NCBI RefSeq assembly: GCF_964355755.1
Contig: NC_092679.1
Span: 4,960,001 to 5,024,000 of the forward strand
Source: Antedon mediterranea
Taxonomy: Eukaryota; Echinodermata; Crinoidea; Comatulida; Antedonidae
Length of the DNA stretch: 64,000 nucleotides
Direction of reading: 5' to 3'
The translations under genes were made by a program, and so were the position numbers. Shown piece by piece: positions 1-34,214 of the stretch (positions are counted from its first letter, which is position 1; every line of letters starts with the position of its first letter). Below the pieces are notes generated by a model. The model saw nothing but the letters and a program-made list of their open reading frames with translations, ran no database searches and was not told where the DNA came from.

Positions 1-387
1 TGTTCAACCGGTTTTCAGCTATTAAAAACAATTATCGTAGGAGGAGATAGAAAAATGCGAAGCCTCCTCGCATTTTTTTGGCGGGTATTTTTCAAGATGG
101 ACATCCATTAGACAGTGTATACCACGATCGGAAAACACCCCTATTTGGGGCAAATCGTTGAACCTAAATTCGTTTTAATCGTCAATAACTAATTATCTAA
201 CTCAATTTAATTAGTAAACAGGGTTACATCAGGCGGTTAAAATCAGTACCGAAAGTACGAACCAACTTTACATACCATCGAGTGAAAATTCTAGAAGTAA
301 GGCGCGATTTACCGAATTTTGCCCTTACGTAAATTTATATATAGATTATGCAAGATTGCAATGAATTATAAAAATGTGTTGTTTTAT

Positions 388-540
388 TGTCACATAATAG
401 TTATTTTACCTGAAAAAATGTAATTTAAAGCAAAAAAATACTTAAACTGTCTGTCAGACAATGGTTTTTGAGTTATAATTAAACTTTTCTTTCTCTTTTT
501 ATATGTGAACAAATATAAATTGTATTTGTATAATCTGTAT
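388..540 (+). mobile_element. Family B inverted-repeat element, internal fragment
   Basis: It matches the interior of the roughly 330-bp family B elements. Shared landmarks are the 'cacataatagttatt' block, 'ttacctgaaaaaatg' and 'taatttaaagcaaaaaa'. Both terminal repeats are missing, so it is a decayed fragment. Confidence 0.6.
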
Positions 541-874
541 TTAATATCAGTCACTTAGTTTATTTCATTGCTAAGGTCAAGTCTGGGGGTCACTTTATCA
601 GCCTAGATACTTCAAGTGTGAAGTATCATGGGACTCATAAATACCAGAAATGCTTTTGGATTTGTCGTTCAGACTCTTTTCACAGACGTTTTGTGGGTCC
701 AGCAGCTGTTACCTATAAATTATAGTCGAGTATGCATTTTCGCATTTCTGTCATCCTTAGATATATAACTTCTGCTTACTTCCGTTTTATTAATGAGTCA
801 TCCTCCTGGGACGTAGCGGCTAAAGCAGCAGCGTGAAAATGCATTCAAAATAGTTGTGTGTATTGTTCTACTGT

Positions 875-1020
875 TTAAAGATGTAATTGTCCCCCAAAAA
901 CATGAAAAATGAAGATTTAAAAAATCAGACTTTGAATGAGTATGCCATTTTGCAAGTTAATAAAGTTATTAAAAACAGGATTAAACTTTCTTTCTCATTT
1001 CTGTTTTGAGTGATGATTGG
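875..1020 (-). mobile_element. Family B element, terminal fragment
   Basis: It starts with the family B end (tttaaagatgtaattgtccc), runs through the 'catgaaaaatgaagatt' and 'cagactttgaat' blocks, and then loses similarity. Orientation is inverse to the fragment at 388-540. Confidence 0.6.
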
Positions 1021-1097
1021 AAAAAATATAAATAATCCCATCAACAAAAAGGAATAATCTTACCGTGTAATATAAATAATAATAATAATTTAATTGT

Positions 1098-1215
1098 CTG
1101 GCTGTTTTACTTTTTGATTATGTTTTGATTTAGCTTTTTGCTTGTTTTTTTTTCTCCATTTGAGATTCAGCTACTGATACCCACAGCATTGTCAGTTTTC
1201 AGTATATGCCTATTA
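1098..1215. mobile_element. Family J element, single arm
   Basis: Blocks such as 'tctggctgttttactttt', 'gttttgatttagcttttt' and 'acccacagcattgtcag' match one arm of the inverted-repeat element at 56010-56502. Only one arm is present. Confidence 0.6.
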
Positions 1216-1596
1216 AAGTATTACTGTATAATTAATATCTGACAATATACCACTGGCTTTATTAAACTTTTTTCTATTTAAAATACATGAAAAAAACAAA
1301 TATATCAAAAGTAAAATAGAATATACCAAGCGTGTATAGATTGACCAAAATAAAATGTAAAACAATCAATTAACCAAGATAAACAAAACATTTTTAGATT
1401 AAATACCGACTGTTGTTCTTACCGCGATTTTCATAGAAACAATTAGGCGTGCACAAGTCAAAGGTCATAGAGTAGAGCAAGGCGTATGAAAGAAGAATTG
1501 AGATCCGTCGATAAAACGATTGACTTTAAATTGGTATAATGTTGTTTATAAATCGAATTATTGACACTAAATACCATCTAATATGTTAGTTAAAAT

Positions 1597-24136
<22,540 letters not shown>

Positions 24137-24257
24137 GAATACATTTATAGTGGTTTTTAACATGTGCAATGCAAAGAATATAAGATACATAGTAAGAAAA
24201 AATATACAATGTAGCAACATTGTAAATGTTCAGCTATATTAGACTTATATTATAGGT

Positions 24258-24850
24258 TTACACAACATACATGTACGCTACATACTTGTACCGTATATCA
24301 TGTGTACGCTACCTACATGTACGCTACATAAATTTATGATACATCTATGTATGCTACATAAATGTACACTATATATGTGTACACTACATACATGTACGCT
24401 ACCTACATGTACGCTACATAAATTTATGCTACATATGTGTATGCTACATAAGTGTATGAGACATACGTGTATGCTACATACATGTACGCTACATAAATGT
24501 ACACTATATATGTGTATGTTACATATGTGTATGCTACATACATGTACGCTACATATGTGTACGCTACATACGTGTACAATATTTACGTGTACTACATAAG
24601 TGTACGCTATATACGTATATGCTACATAAATGTACACTACATACGTGTACGCTACATAAGTGTACGCTACATATGTGTACGCTACATATGTGTATGCTAC
24701 ATAAAAGTATGCTACATAAATGTACGCTACATCCATGTATGCTACATACATGTATGCTACATACATGTATGTTCATATGTGTACGATACATATGTATACT
24801 ACCTATTTGTATGAATGATTCAAATATGTATGCTGCATATGTGTAACGTA
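24258..24850. repeat. 15-bp minisatellite, about 40 units
   Basis: Degenerate units of the form GCTACATACGTGTAC repeat for about 590 bp directly downstream of the pecanex stop. The period is five codons and the common unit lacks stops, so several long ORFs appear on both strands by chance. The unit contains alternating purine-pyrimidine words such as TACATGTAC. Confidence 0.9.
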
Positions 24851-25778
24851 ATGTCCTATTCCCCTGATAATCAGATCTTCCCCACAATGCATGCCATATC
24901 TTCCAAGAAGTAGGTGTTCTCCCCCTCCCCCATCACAACCAACCTGTTTAACAGAAATGCCCCTCTTTTTCATAATTTAATTGGAGGAGTCCCATAATGT
25001 TGTCCTTTATCAAACAGCATGTGTCTTAGATATGATATAAGGTGCATTCCAATTTGTAAAGTGTTTGTGAAATGTTGAATATATTAATTTCTTTACATAT
25101 CGTTTATTCTATTCTTTACAGTTAAAATTAAACATGTTTTTTTTATGATTAATATAGTTTGAATTTAACACAGCTTGGCGCATAAAATATCAATCAATCA
25201 AAATTATTAATTGCAATATATAAAATGACACCAAAGTAGATCACTATGAATGTATGATAATAATTAGTCACTGAAAAATGAAAATTTTTTTAATTTAATT
25301 GGAACATTCTGTGTTTTAATTCTAAATTGATATGCAAAATGTATCTAATGCCTAATTTATAACTTAATCAAATAATAACTAAATGAATCACAGATCATAT
25401 TATTGATAAATCTAGTGAATAGAGAGGAAAATAATAATATAATAATTAATTAATATATTAATCGGATTATATGCAAAACTAGACTAAAATTTAAATTTAC
25501 AGAGCCGTTTAGTTCTAACCTTATGATGGTCCTAATACACAGACACTTGCCAAATCTAATTATTACTTTTGTATTTGACAGTTGTTTTTATTACTGATTT
25601 TATAATTGTAATGCTGTTTAAATGTGCATAATCACTGATATAGACTCGAAAGCTGCGTGGCGTGGAATCGGAAAGTCGCTAGGGAGGGAGGGTACTTTGT
25701 GGAGCAGAGATGGGGAGATTAGACAATTGCAATTCCATTTTTTCCTTCATTATTTATATGTTTGTATCAATTATATTG

Positions 25779-25814
25779 AATTCAATTCAATTCAATATTG
25801 AATTGAATTGAATT
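25779..25814. repeat. Perfect 36-bp palindrome
   Basis: Two 18-base arms built from AATTC/GAATT words meet at AATATT with no spacer. It may be a head-to-head slip of an (AATTC)n tract. Confidence 0.9.
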
Positions 25815-26164
25815 ATAATACAACATAGCTATGCCTTCGTCTATTTCTATACATGTAAAACACAATTAATTAGTACCGTGATATACTAGCATAGTACCCA
25901 TAGTTAACCATTTCAGCTCTGGAGGTACAGCTATTTCTTTTTTAGTACACATTCACTAAAATATCAATATCTTTATTTAAGAAATATCGGGGGTTTTTTT
26001 TAATGTTTAAAAAACTATTTATTTAGTTTAAATATTTTTGGAGTTATTTTTTATTGATTTTTTGTTAAGGAGTGAGGTCTTGATTTATTGAGAAAAAATG
26101 TATAAAAACATGAAACAGAATATAAAAAGCGTCATATTATATTTGTACGAATTGTAAGTATGAA

Positions 26165-26214
26165 AATAAATTTCTAGTTATACCAAGTAACTATGGTCTT
26201 TATTTGCCTTTATT
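26165..26214. terminator. Facing polyadenylation signals of two convergent genes
   Basis: AATAAA on the plus strand at 26165-26170, and TTTATT (AATAAA on the minus strand) at 26199-26204 and 26209-26214. They are the natural candidates for pecanex and the MAM-ZP gene. Transcript ends were not observed, so use is inferred. Confidence 0.45.
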
Positions 26215-26331
26215 TTTATTCGCTTTCCATGACGTACATTTCAATGCATGCTTAATATTTAAATAATGTGTTTTTACCAAACAATTATGTATCTAGAACT
26301 AAAGAATTTTGATATGGTTTATCAATTTTGC

Positions 26332-29300
26332 TTATTCGGCAATTAGTGGTTGGTAATCGTAACTTGTCTTTTCTGTTCGACGTTTTTTAACGTATAAACT
26401 GGCACCAACCAGGAAGACAACGTTCATAGCGACAAAGACTCCTATCAGAGGCATGCTGGAATGGTAGCTCTCTAAGTAGCTGTCTGCATTCACAGAGAGG
26501 TCTGAAATTAGAAGAAAAAAAACATCTTAAAATTTCATTTTTGTTATGATTTAGACACACCCAAGTATATGGCCTTGTTATAAACATAACACATAGCAAA
26601 GATATAGCAATTTTATATTCAATATAAAAAATAAAATAAACTTGTGTAAAATTTGCAGCAAACATTAAAATTGACAACAAAACATTATACATTTTTTTTT
26701 AAATACGGGGTTATTGTCAAGTATCCCGTTTAACGTTGATTCACATACAATTAAGATGCGGCCACTTTACGTCTCAAAATTTTTCATATTTTGTTTACAT
26801 CCATCGAGAAGTTTGAAATATATTTATTTATCAAAATGGAATTAAAGTTACCTTGTTGGTGCGAGACATCACGGCGAATGATAAATGGACCTCGAGTTAA
26901 CTGCTTTTTGACGTACGACGACTTGGAAACAGATCTTGTAACACGCTGATTGCAATTTCTGCTGCAACTAGTGTCTGTGGCATTGCAAACCGACATCTCA
27001 CAATGTACATACACCTAAAACACGTGGATATTCAAACTAATTTCATTTCAGTAGAGTTATTTGTACGTGTTTTTATATGAAGTGGTCTCAATTTAATCTA
27101 CAGTAGGCCTACAATTTGTGTCAGTGGACCTATAAATGATTAACTCGATTTTTAGTCGCGTGCAACCCGCCTCTACAGCTCTGTCGGTCGGTCTGTCGAT
27201 CGGTCGGTAAACACTAAGTTGAGCACGCGACTGCTGCCATGTATTTTCTCACGTCACAAACAGTAGATGAAATTATTAATACACATGATGTTATTTTAAA
27301 TCAACGCCTTGTAGAAAACAGGCTTTATTGCATTGAATTGACTTATAACTGTACAACAAAGGTTCAGCTTTCTACTAGTAGATGGTAATAAAGAATGTTC
27401 TCCTTACCTCGCCCTCCTCCTCAATAAATCTGAACGAATCCAGTGAAAAATGTACGTCAGTGTTGCTACTAGGCATAAAGGTGATTGTATCGTCGGAAGG
27501 ACAACTGTAAAATAAATGTTTTCATTCTTTGTCAACTTAGGCCGACATGTTTCGTGTGTTTAAATCTGTATCTCATATGTGATAATGTCATCACGTCTTA
27601 GAGAGGCTTTTACTCTGGCTTTTGAATATCTATTCATGTTTTTATCCCACTGACCTGTTTGTGATGATGTCATAACGTGGTGAAGTAGTCTGGTCCGATG
27701 TTCGTGTGGCCACGCACTTATCAATATACAACTTAATCTCCGGTGTAAATGCTTTCACAGAAGCCCCCAAATACATAGTCTCATCAATATCCACAACGAC
27801 TGGATAAGCACTGTACTTGGTATTGAAGTCATCACCCGTGTACATGTCCAACGAGAAAGAGAAGTTGCCATTCTTTTCTACAGGATCTGAAATCACTTGA
27901 ACCTCTTGTGGATCGAAGTTTACTGCAGATTTTCCAGTATTTTTAAGAGAGCATTTAAATGGATGAATGGCTTGGTGTTCTCTGGAAATTGTGTCGCTGT
28001 CGCCAACTCGTTTGAAGTAAACTGCATTAGAATACTCGATGACGTCATCTTGATACTAAATGAAATAACCAGTCTTACTTTTGTTCTATATATGCTATGG
28101 AAATTGCCTAAATAATTGATTGTTTTATCACATATCAATAAAGCAAACACATTTTGTTATCTCTCCTCTACTGTTGGCACTACTATTTACTCTACCCGCT
28201 GATTTTCTGATAACCAGAAGAACACTCTCCAAAGTGAATCTTTAAAATAGTCTGATAATAACCAATATCTGTTATTGCGAATAGACAAACACGTCTATAT
28301 AGGCTAACCAACAATATTATGGCAACCATACTTACGGTAACTTCTGTTCCACATCTATCGTATCTGGTGTTGAAAACTAACCAGGAAATACCATCTTTCA
28401 AGACAATCTGATAGTCTGTGCAACTTGAATCGATTAAATGTGGAGCAAAATAAGTTGTGTCGATGAGAGAACTATCACCGATGTATAATGTCATACCAGT
28501 GTCACTGCACACCAAATCTAATTTAAAAGAGATATATGTTAGGATGGAGAGACGAAATTAGCAAATACACTAACAGAACAACCCGGACGAGAATGGCATA
28601 TTGAGACATTGTTTTGCATTTATGGCGTTCCATAACTATAGTTGAAGTAAAAATGTATATTAAATTAGCAAAGTCTATAAAGTTACAATGTTCAATGTGC
28701 ACTGTCTTTGTGGTACATAATTGGTCAAACATTTTTTATCTTATCTTTTTTATCTCATCATTGTTTCACACGATCTGGCTCCCTCGACAAATTATGATAG
28801 ACGTTTATTGTGATTTAAAAGAAAAATAAACTCAATATAAATACAAACCGTTTTGAACTACAGGTGCTATAGTAGGTACTGTAGAATCGCCATCATCTAT
28901 GATATTAAATGTAATCAAACAATTAAACAAACATAAAATATATGAACGCAATACATTTAACCATGGAGAAATAACTTATTTCTCCATGATTTAACATATC
29001 GGAGAATTTTCCTCCAAATCTCACTTGCACTGACGACGGATTAGTTTTAGTCACAAGCTCTGCTCGGCTGTTTTATTTATCGATTGATTTGGCTTTTTGC
29101 TTATCTTATGTATCTTCATTGAGATGAACTGCAGTTTAATTTTTACTGTAATTTGCCATTGAATTTATCTAAATTTGATGTATGACTTTACCAGTAGTTC
29201 GGCGATTGTAGATAGTTGTAGGTTTGTTTGCGTCTGGAAAATATAAGTTCATAATAAAAGATAATTGAATAATTTAGCAATCCAGTTTTTAAATTATGTG

Positions 29301-32300
29301 TATTATAATAATATATACATTGTTTATTTTTTTTACCAGTAGTTTGACTGTTGTCAAAAGTTGTAGGGTTGTTGCCGGCTGAAAATATGAGTTCATAAAA
29401 AAAGATAATTTAATAATTTTAGCAATCCATAGTAAACAACGCTAACAGTGCTTAAATTATGTGTATTATAATAATATATACATTATCTTTATTTTGTTAC
29501 CAGTAGTTTGGCGGTTGTCGAAAGTTGTAGGATTGTTTCCGTCTGAAAATTAAAATGTGAAAACAATATGAAAATATATTTATAATCCATGTAAACAGTA
29601 ATGGCATTGTTTCTTTTTCATTAGTTTCTTATGAAGAACTTACGAGTAGTCTGTTGGTTGTCGAAAGTTGTAGGATTGTTCCCTGCTGAAAAGTCAAATG
29701 TGAAAACAATATGAAAATACATAAAAAAATCCTTGTAAACAATAATGGCATTGTTTCTTTTCATGAGTTTCTTATGATTAACTTACGAGTAGTCTGGTGG
29801 TTGTCGAAAGTTGTAGGATTGTTCCCGGCTGAAAAGTAATATCAAAATACAATTCAATATTTCAATAATCCATGTATACAACGGTGAAAATGTTGTTTCT
29901 ATATTTCATAATTTATCTACTTACGAGAAGTCGGGTGGTTTTCGGCTGAAATTCCAATTTAAAAGCAAACAATTAAATAAAATCCATGTAAAACGTTTAA
30001 ATTGTTTATACTTAATTAATTATGAAGCACTTACGAGTAGTCTGGTGGTTGTCGAAGGTTGTAGGGTTATTTTCGCCTGAAAAGTAAATTTTTTTAAACT
30101 ACAATTAAAATCCATGTAAAAACGTTACCATTATTTATATTTCATAATTTCTTATGAAGAACTTACGAGTAGTCTGGTGGTTGTCGAAAGTTGTCGGATT
30201 GTTGTATTCTGGTGGAATAAATAATGAATAACATTACCTCTCTAATTTTTCAGATGTGGTAAACAGTTTTTAGTTTAACAATTAAACAATATTTCAAATA
30301 GTGCCGTGAATAGTGAATGAAATATATATTTTTCATTCGATAAATCTTCCTTTACATAAACTTATTTAAATTATTATTATTATTTTAATTTATTCTTATT
30401 GATAAGCCGTGGATAATGGTATCTAGGCCTACATATTGGAAAAGCATAATAATGGATCTGTAGGTATTCAAATTACCTGTTGGCTGTATAGGAACTGTGG
30501 TAGCTGAAATAAAACAACACATGTGATTAAGACGTTAAATAATATATCATGTTAAAACTCAGACGTTCTGGTAATTTTATTTTTTTTAGACTTCTTAGGA
30601 TTAACAAATTCGTTATCTTATTGTTTTCTATTTGATTAAAACAATGTAAAGGATTCAGCGGAATTGAGGTTTCATCTTTTTTTCTTTATCTTTTTGTTTT
30701 GTTTATTATTAGCCAGTTTATTTATTTATTTGTTGACCATACACCTTTGAATCGGTGGCACTCACAATATTTGGTGCGGTCCAATAAACAAAACAGAACA
30801 AAACATATTGAAAATAAAAAAAACATGAACAACTAAATGTCGATTTAAAATTTAGTTTTTTTGCATAGTTTATTATTTCTGTCGAATTTAAATAACAGAA
30901 AGTTTCCGTTATAATTTAAATTACAGAAAAATGGATCACTGGATGCGTGATGCATGGTTTGTGGTCATGCAGATGATGAACATTTGTGGCCATATGGTGA
31001 AGATAATCGCGATGCTACTGATAACAAAGTGTAGGCCGTACTTACATTCAGGACACTTCCCTTCACTTATCACTATATTGTCAACAGCAATATCTCCTTT
31101 GTTATCATACCCTGCCACTCCTTCAAAAAACACATAATTCTTTGGATCGTAAAAATAGTAGTTGAGGTTGACAAAATCGCTGGAACCATAGTGCCATCCG
31201 GGACCTTGATTCCCATTCATGGTCCAATAGGATAACGCGTTTGTAGAGCTCACTTGATACCAAAGTCGTAATTGGTTGACGCCACTTCCATCCATGTTGT
31301 AGTAAAACTCTACACAAAAGTCGTACCATTCACCGGGCAGGATGGGGCTTTTTATCCGTGCGTTATCGGTATTCGAGGTTGAAGAAGTGTTTATGTATAT
31401 ATAGAAATCATCTACAAAATAAAATAGAGCAACATTTGTTTGAAACCTGATTGGTAACATAATATATTTAAAACTTAAAAATACATTTTTATATTTTTGT
31501 TGTTGAATATGCTATTATAATGTCACATAATAGTTATTCACTTTGACCAAAAAAATTTGATTGAAAAAGGGAATTATTTAGGCCTACACAAAAAAATAAA
31601 CCAATTGAAAGCAAAAAAATATTCGTTTTTTTTTCCATTAAATTTAACCGTTTATTTTGTATTTTTATAAGTGAAAATCACTCTTTTTGTTCGTTTTTAG
31701 TCGCGTGGACGCGACTCTATAGTTCACTATGTCGGTCGGTCGGTCTGTCAATCTGTCGGTCTGTCGGTCTGTCTGTCGGTCCGGTATCACTATGCGTTTT
31801 AGCATGCGACTTATGGCTGTTGGTCTCTTGTTTCTACTGAAGTAAATAAATTAAATCTGCAAAATGGCCATTCAAAGTCTGATATTAATTAATCTTCATT
31901 CTCAATGTAGTTTTTGGAGGAAATACATTTTAAAGAGAAAAAATGTAATACGACATGTAATTACTTGCATTTCCCGATTGGCCATTGGTTGAAACTGCAT
32001 TACCATTCAGCGTAGCTCCAGAAGAACGTGACCAATCGAAATTGTCCATCCAAGTTTCTTGGACCCATCCGTCAAAGCCTGTTTCAAAGTCCGAGGTGAT
32101 GACAGTGCTGTACTGCGAAGATACTGTGTAGAAAATAATTGATATTTAAAAGAGAAAACTCACCGCACTACAACAACTGACAAAACATGCGTAGCCGGCC
32201 AGGATTTTCTCCGAAAAAAGGCGTAAGTGGTTGCGTCCAGTGGGAACTAAGTTTAATGGCCTAAATTCGGATGAATACAAGAACAAGATTGTTTGCGGCA

Positions 32301-32473
32301 ATCTTCAGATTGGACTGACTACGACAGACATAGATATGCTATCTAGTTTGTAATTTTTTTCGTGAATTCGGCAAAATATTTGAACGAAAACACATTATTA
32401 CAAGACAATGTTTACCCAAATTGTTAAAAATCTGCAGAAACAGCAACAACACGATTACTCCTGTAGAATTCAT
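26332..32473 (-). CDS. MAM and ZP domain membrane protein with mini-exon linker, 18 exons, 661 aa
   Basis: Exons in order of translation: 32416-32473, 31965-32123, 31046-31411, 30477-30503, 30167-30208, 30035-30076, 29925-29945, 29787-29828, 29644-29685, 29501-29542, 29337-29378, 29192-29233, 28849-28896, 28336-28517, 27655-28055, 27408-27504, 26852-27014, 26332-26501. Exon 1 gives a clear signal peptide (MNSTGVIVLLLFLQIF). Residues ~25-200 form one MAM domain ('SDFETGFDGWVQE', ending 'GDIAVDNIVISEGKCPE'). Residues ~200-325 are a Thr/Asn/Pro-rich linker made of 14-residue repeats. Residues ~325-605 form a ZP domain: four cysteines in the ZP-N half (VCSD, SSCT, DRCG, FKCS), and DKCVAT, NSCPSD and HCEMSVCNATDTSC in the ZP-C half. 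A membrane segment (~619-640) and a short basic tail with YQPL (a YxxPhi-type sorting motif) end the protein. ZP domains polymerise into extracellular matrices; the partner is unknown. The start codon is chosen because it alone gives a signal peptide in phase with exon 2. Confidence 0.93.
27152..27240. mobile_element. Family I short element
   Basis: It reads 'agtcgcgtgcaacccgcctc', a GGTCGGTCTGTCGATCGGTC tract and 'gttgagcacgcgactgctgc'. It is the inverse of the copy at 16331-16410 and lies in an intron of the MAM-ZP gene. Confidence 0.65.
28962..28988. repeat. Perfect 27-bp palindrome
   Basis: 13-base arms (catggagaaataa and its inverse) are separated by one C, in an intron of the MAM-ZP gene. 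Confidence 0.85.
29192..30208 (-). repeat. Tandem array of phase-symmetric mini-exons (seven of 42 nt, one of 21 nt)
   Basis: Eight exons with flanking introns repeat about every 110-160 bp (one gap ~220 bp). Each 42-nt exon is in phase 1-1 and encodes 14 residues close to xGNNPTTFDNHQTT. Flanking intron sequence is also repeated: donor 'gtaagttcttcataag' and 'atggattt' blocks. The 21-nt exon at 29925-29945 lacks the middle of the unit. Skipping or adding any unit keeps the frame, so splice and germline length variation are both allowed. Confidence 0.9.
31480..31938 (+). mobile_element. Family B element carrying a nested family I insertion
   Basis: The left part (31480-31690) carries 'gttgaatatgctattataat' and 'cacataatagttattcact'. 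The right part (31822-31938) carries 'ctactgaagtaaataaatt', 'attcaaagtctgatatt' and 'aatacattttaaagag'. They are split by the AGTCGCG element at 31697-31810. Confidence 0.75.
31697..31810. mobile_element. Family I element nested in family B
   Basis: 'tagtcgcgtggacgcgactc', a tract of GTCGGTCT repeats and 'tagcatgcgact'. It separates two halves of a family B element and is therefore the younger insertion. Confidence 0.7.
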
Positions 32474-33925
32474 GTAGGCGTATGGTTTGACGATTAAACT
32501 TTGAGTAATGTAGCTGAGTTACTGTTATACTTGAACGTGATAGCAAGAACGTCAAATGTCCTGCTTGCTGCCTTAATATTATTAAATATATGCATTTATC
32601 TCGACTAGCAATCTTAACATATGGCGGAATTCTGAAATTTCTTTATCTAAATTAAATATATTAATTAGCCTACGCTATCGATATATAAAAACATATGATT
32701 GTTTTCATGTTTGCCAATTTGTCTATCTTTTATTTAATTCAGCTGTTCGTCCGATACGTCACACGCAAATTAACTGAAAAAAGGTATTGACAGTATTAAA
32801 AGAATATGGAAGACTCATTCAAATTCATTTATTTGGTCATTTTGTAATAATTATTGTAAAATATATAGAAAAAGTCTCCAATCATGAATTAAAAAATACA
32901 GAAAATGTATTATTTTTTTCGTAAACACACAAAAGGCAACATATGCAAGTTCAGTATAGTATTTTGTCATTAAAAAGTACGGATGGAAAAAGAAGGACGA
33001 ACAAAATGTACATGGCGTTAGGCCTAGTTCTCTGAAGTTTGCAAATAACGAAACAAAGTGGCATGACGAATGTGGTGGCTATTAATAAATGCATATGTAG
33101 GCCTGCTGTACGATACATTTCGCAAAAAGTTGAAAAAGTACATTTTTGTTTTGTTTTAATAAGATCAGTGAATATTTCCTAAACATAAGAATCTTCCACA
33201 GACAAATTTCTTTAGAAAGTGGATTTTCATAATGAGTCTCTGAATCCACCAATGACCGGTGAATTATCAATTGTAATGGACATGTCGACTTCATTACTTG
33301 AAAGTACATAGCCATGATTATTGCGTGATGAAAAACTCGTTTATATCAATGGTCTATCATATGGTTTTTGTCCCATCTGTTTTTCCACCAGAATGTAAGA
33401 TAAGATAAGACATATTGGATTGAGGTGTCGTGTCGTTGAACTGGTGCTGCCGACGACACGTAGACAAAAGTCTAATCGTAATGCCTGATTTCAAATGTCA
33501 TTTTTCAAATTGTATATCTACAATTACGGTTTTATCATTAAATAAACGAACGTCCACGGTCCCTTTGGCTGATTAAAACATTTAGGCGCGCCTAATAATA
33601 ATATTTATTTGGATCGACAATTTTTAACAGTGACACACTGGCGTCCATATTACACAATTTGAACAAAAAAAAAAAGAAAAAGAAAGTTTAACAGATGAGA
33701 GAAAATCCCGGAAGAAAATTCAGTCAAGAAAACAAATGTGGTCAATTGCACAAATGTATCACATGCATAAGGCTACGTAAAGAAGAGGGAGGAACATAAC
33801 AAATAGACAATTATGTTTTCACAAAGTACTTTTTAACAAGCTTCCAAATCGCATGTTTAATTACAGTATGGGATGAAAAATGACAGGTGAATGATAATGA
33901 GACTTTATAATTACAAGGATGATTA

Positions 33926-34011
33926 TGACGTCATGCATCTCATTAATTGCCGGGCTGACGCATGACGTCATTTAGCAACAGTTCGTGACGTTTTGGGGGA
34001 AAACCGGAAGT
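33926..34011 (+). promoter_or_regulatory. Probable BTB-gene promoter: two CRE sites and one ETS site
   Basis: TGACGTCA occurs at 33926-33933 and 33963-33970. ACCGGAAGT, an ETS/GABP-type site, occurs at 34003-34011. This grouping is common at TATA-less promoters. It lies about 0.5 kb upstream of the BTB start codon, so a 5' UTR of up to 480 bases is implied. Confidence 0.55.
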
Positions 34012-34214
34012 AAGAAAAACATTAATAAACAACAAAGAAGAAGCTCGCGGTGGTTGAGAGAAAAGGAAGAAAAGAAAAGTGGTAGTGGCTCGAATGATGA
34101 AGCTGATGAAAGAAGTTACAATATGTTGTATGTTTAATGAATATAATAATTGATTCGTAGTAGCGGACGTTTTTTTACTAAAGCTAGGCTAGATACCATC
34201 ATCATCAGGGTGTT

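Larger units (their letters stand above)
1..1596. other. Upstream spacer of pecanex, no gene seen
   Basis: No convincing coding exon is visible on either strand. The stretch holds fragments of two interspersed families that recur in the window: family B around 388-540 and 875-1020, and an arm of family J at 1098-1215. The pecanex promoter should lie in its last few hundred bases, but no TATA box or other decisive element could be assigned. Confidence 0.6.
24137..26331. other. Convergent spacer between pecanex (+) and the MAM-ZP gene (-)
   Basis: No exon is seen. It contains the 15-bp minisatellite (24258-24850), a 36-bp palindrome, and AATAAA signals for both strands at its right end: 26165-26170 (+), and 26199-26204 and 26209-26214 (-). 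If these are used, the pecanex 3' UTR is about 2 kb and includes the minisatellite. Confidence 0.6.

Noticed and set aside
24278..24887. Several long ORFs on both strands (up to 162 codons, YVAYT/LHTCT repeats)
   Set aside because: They are by-products of the 15-bp minisatellite, whose common unit has few or no stops in several frames. No start context, domain or splice link supports a protein.
27887..27896. Acceptor-like 'gatttcag' splitting the large ZP exon
   Set aside because: The frame runs on without a stop through 'QVISDPVEK' to 28055, and a split would need a 10-base intron. One 401-nt exon is the better model.
33082..33315. Antisense 77-codon ORF as a first exon of the MAM-ZP gene
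   Set aside because: It has no signal peptide and no fitting donor. The exon at 32416-32473 supplies both.
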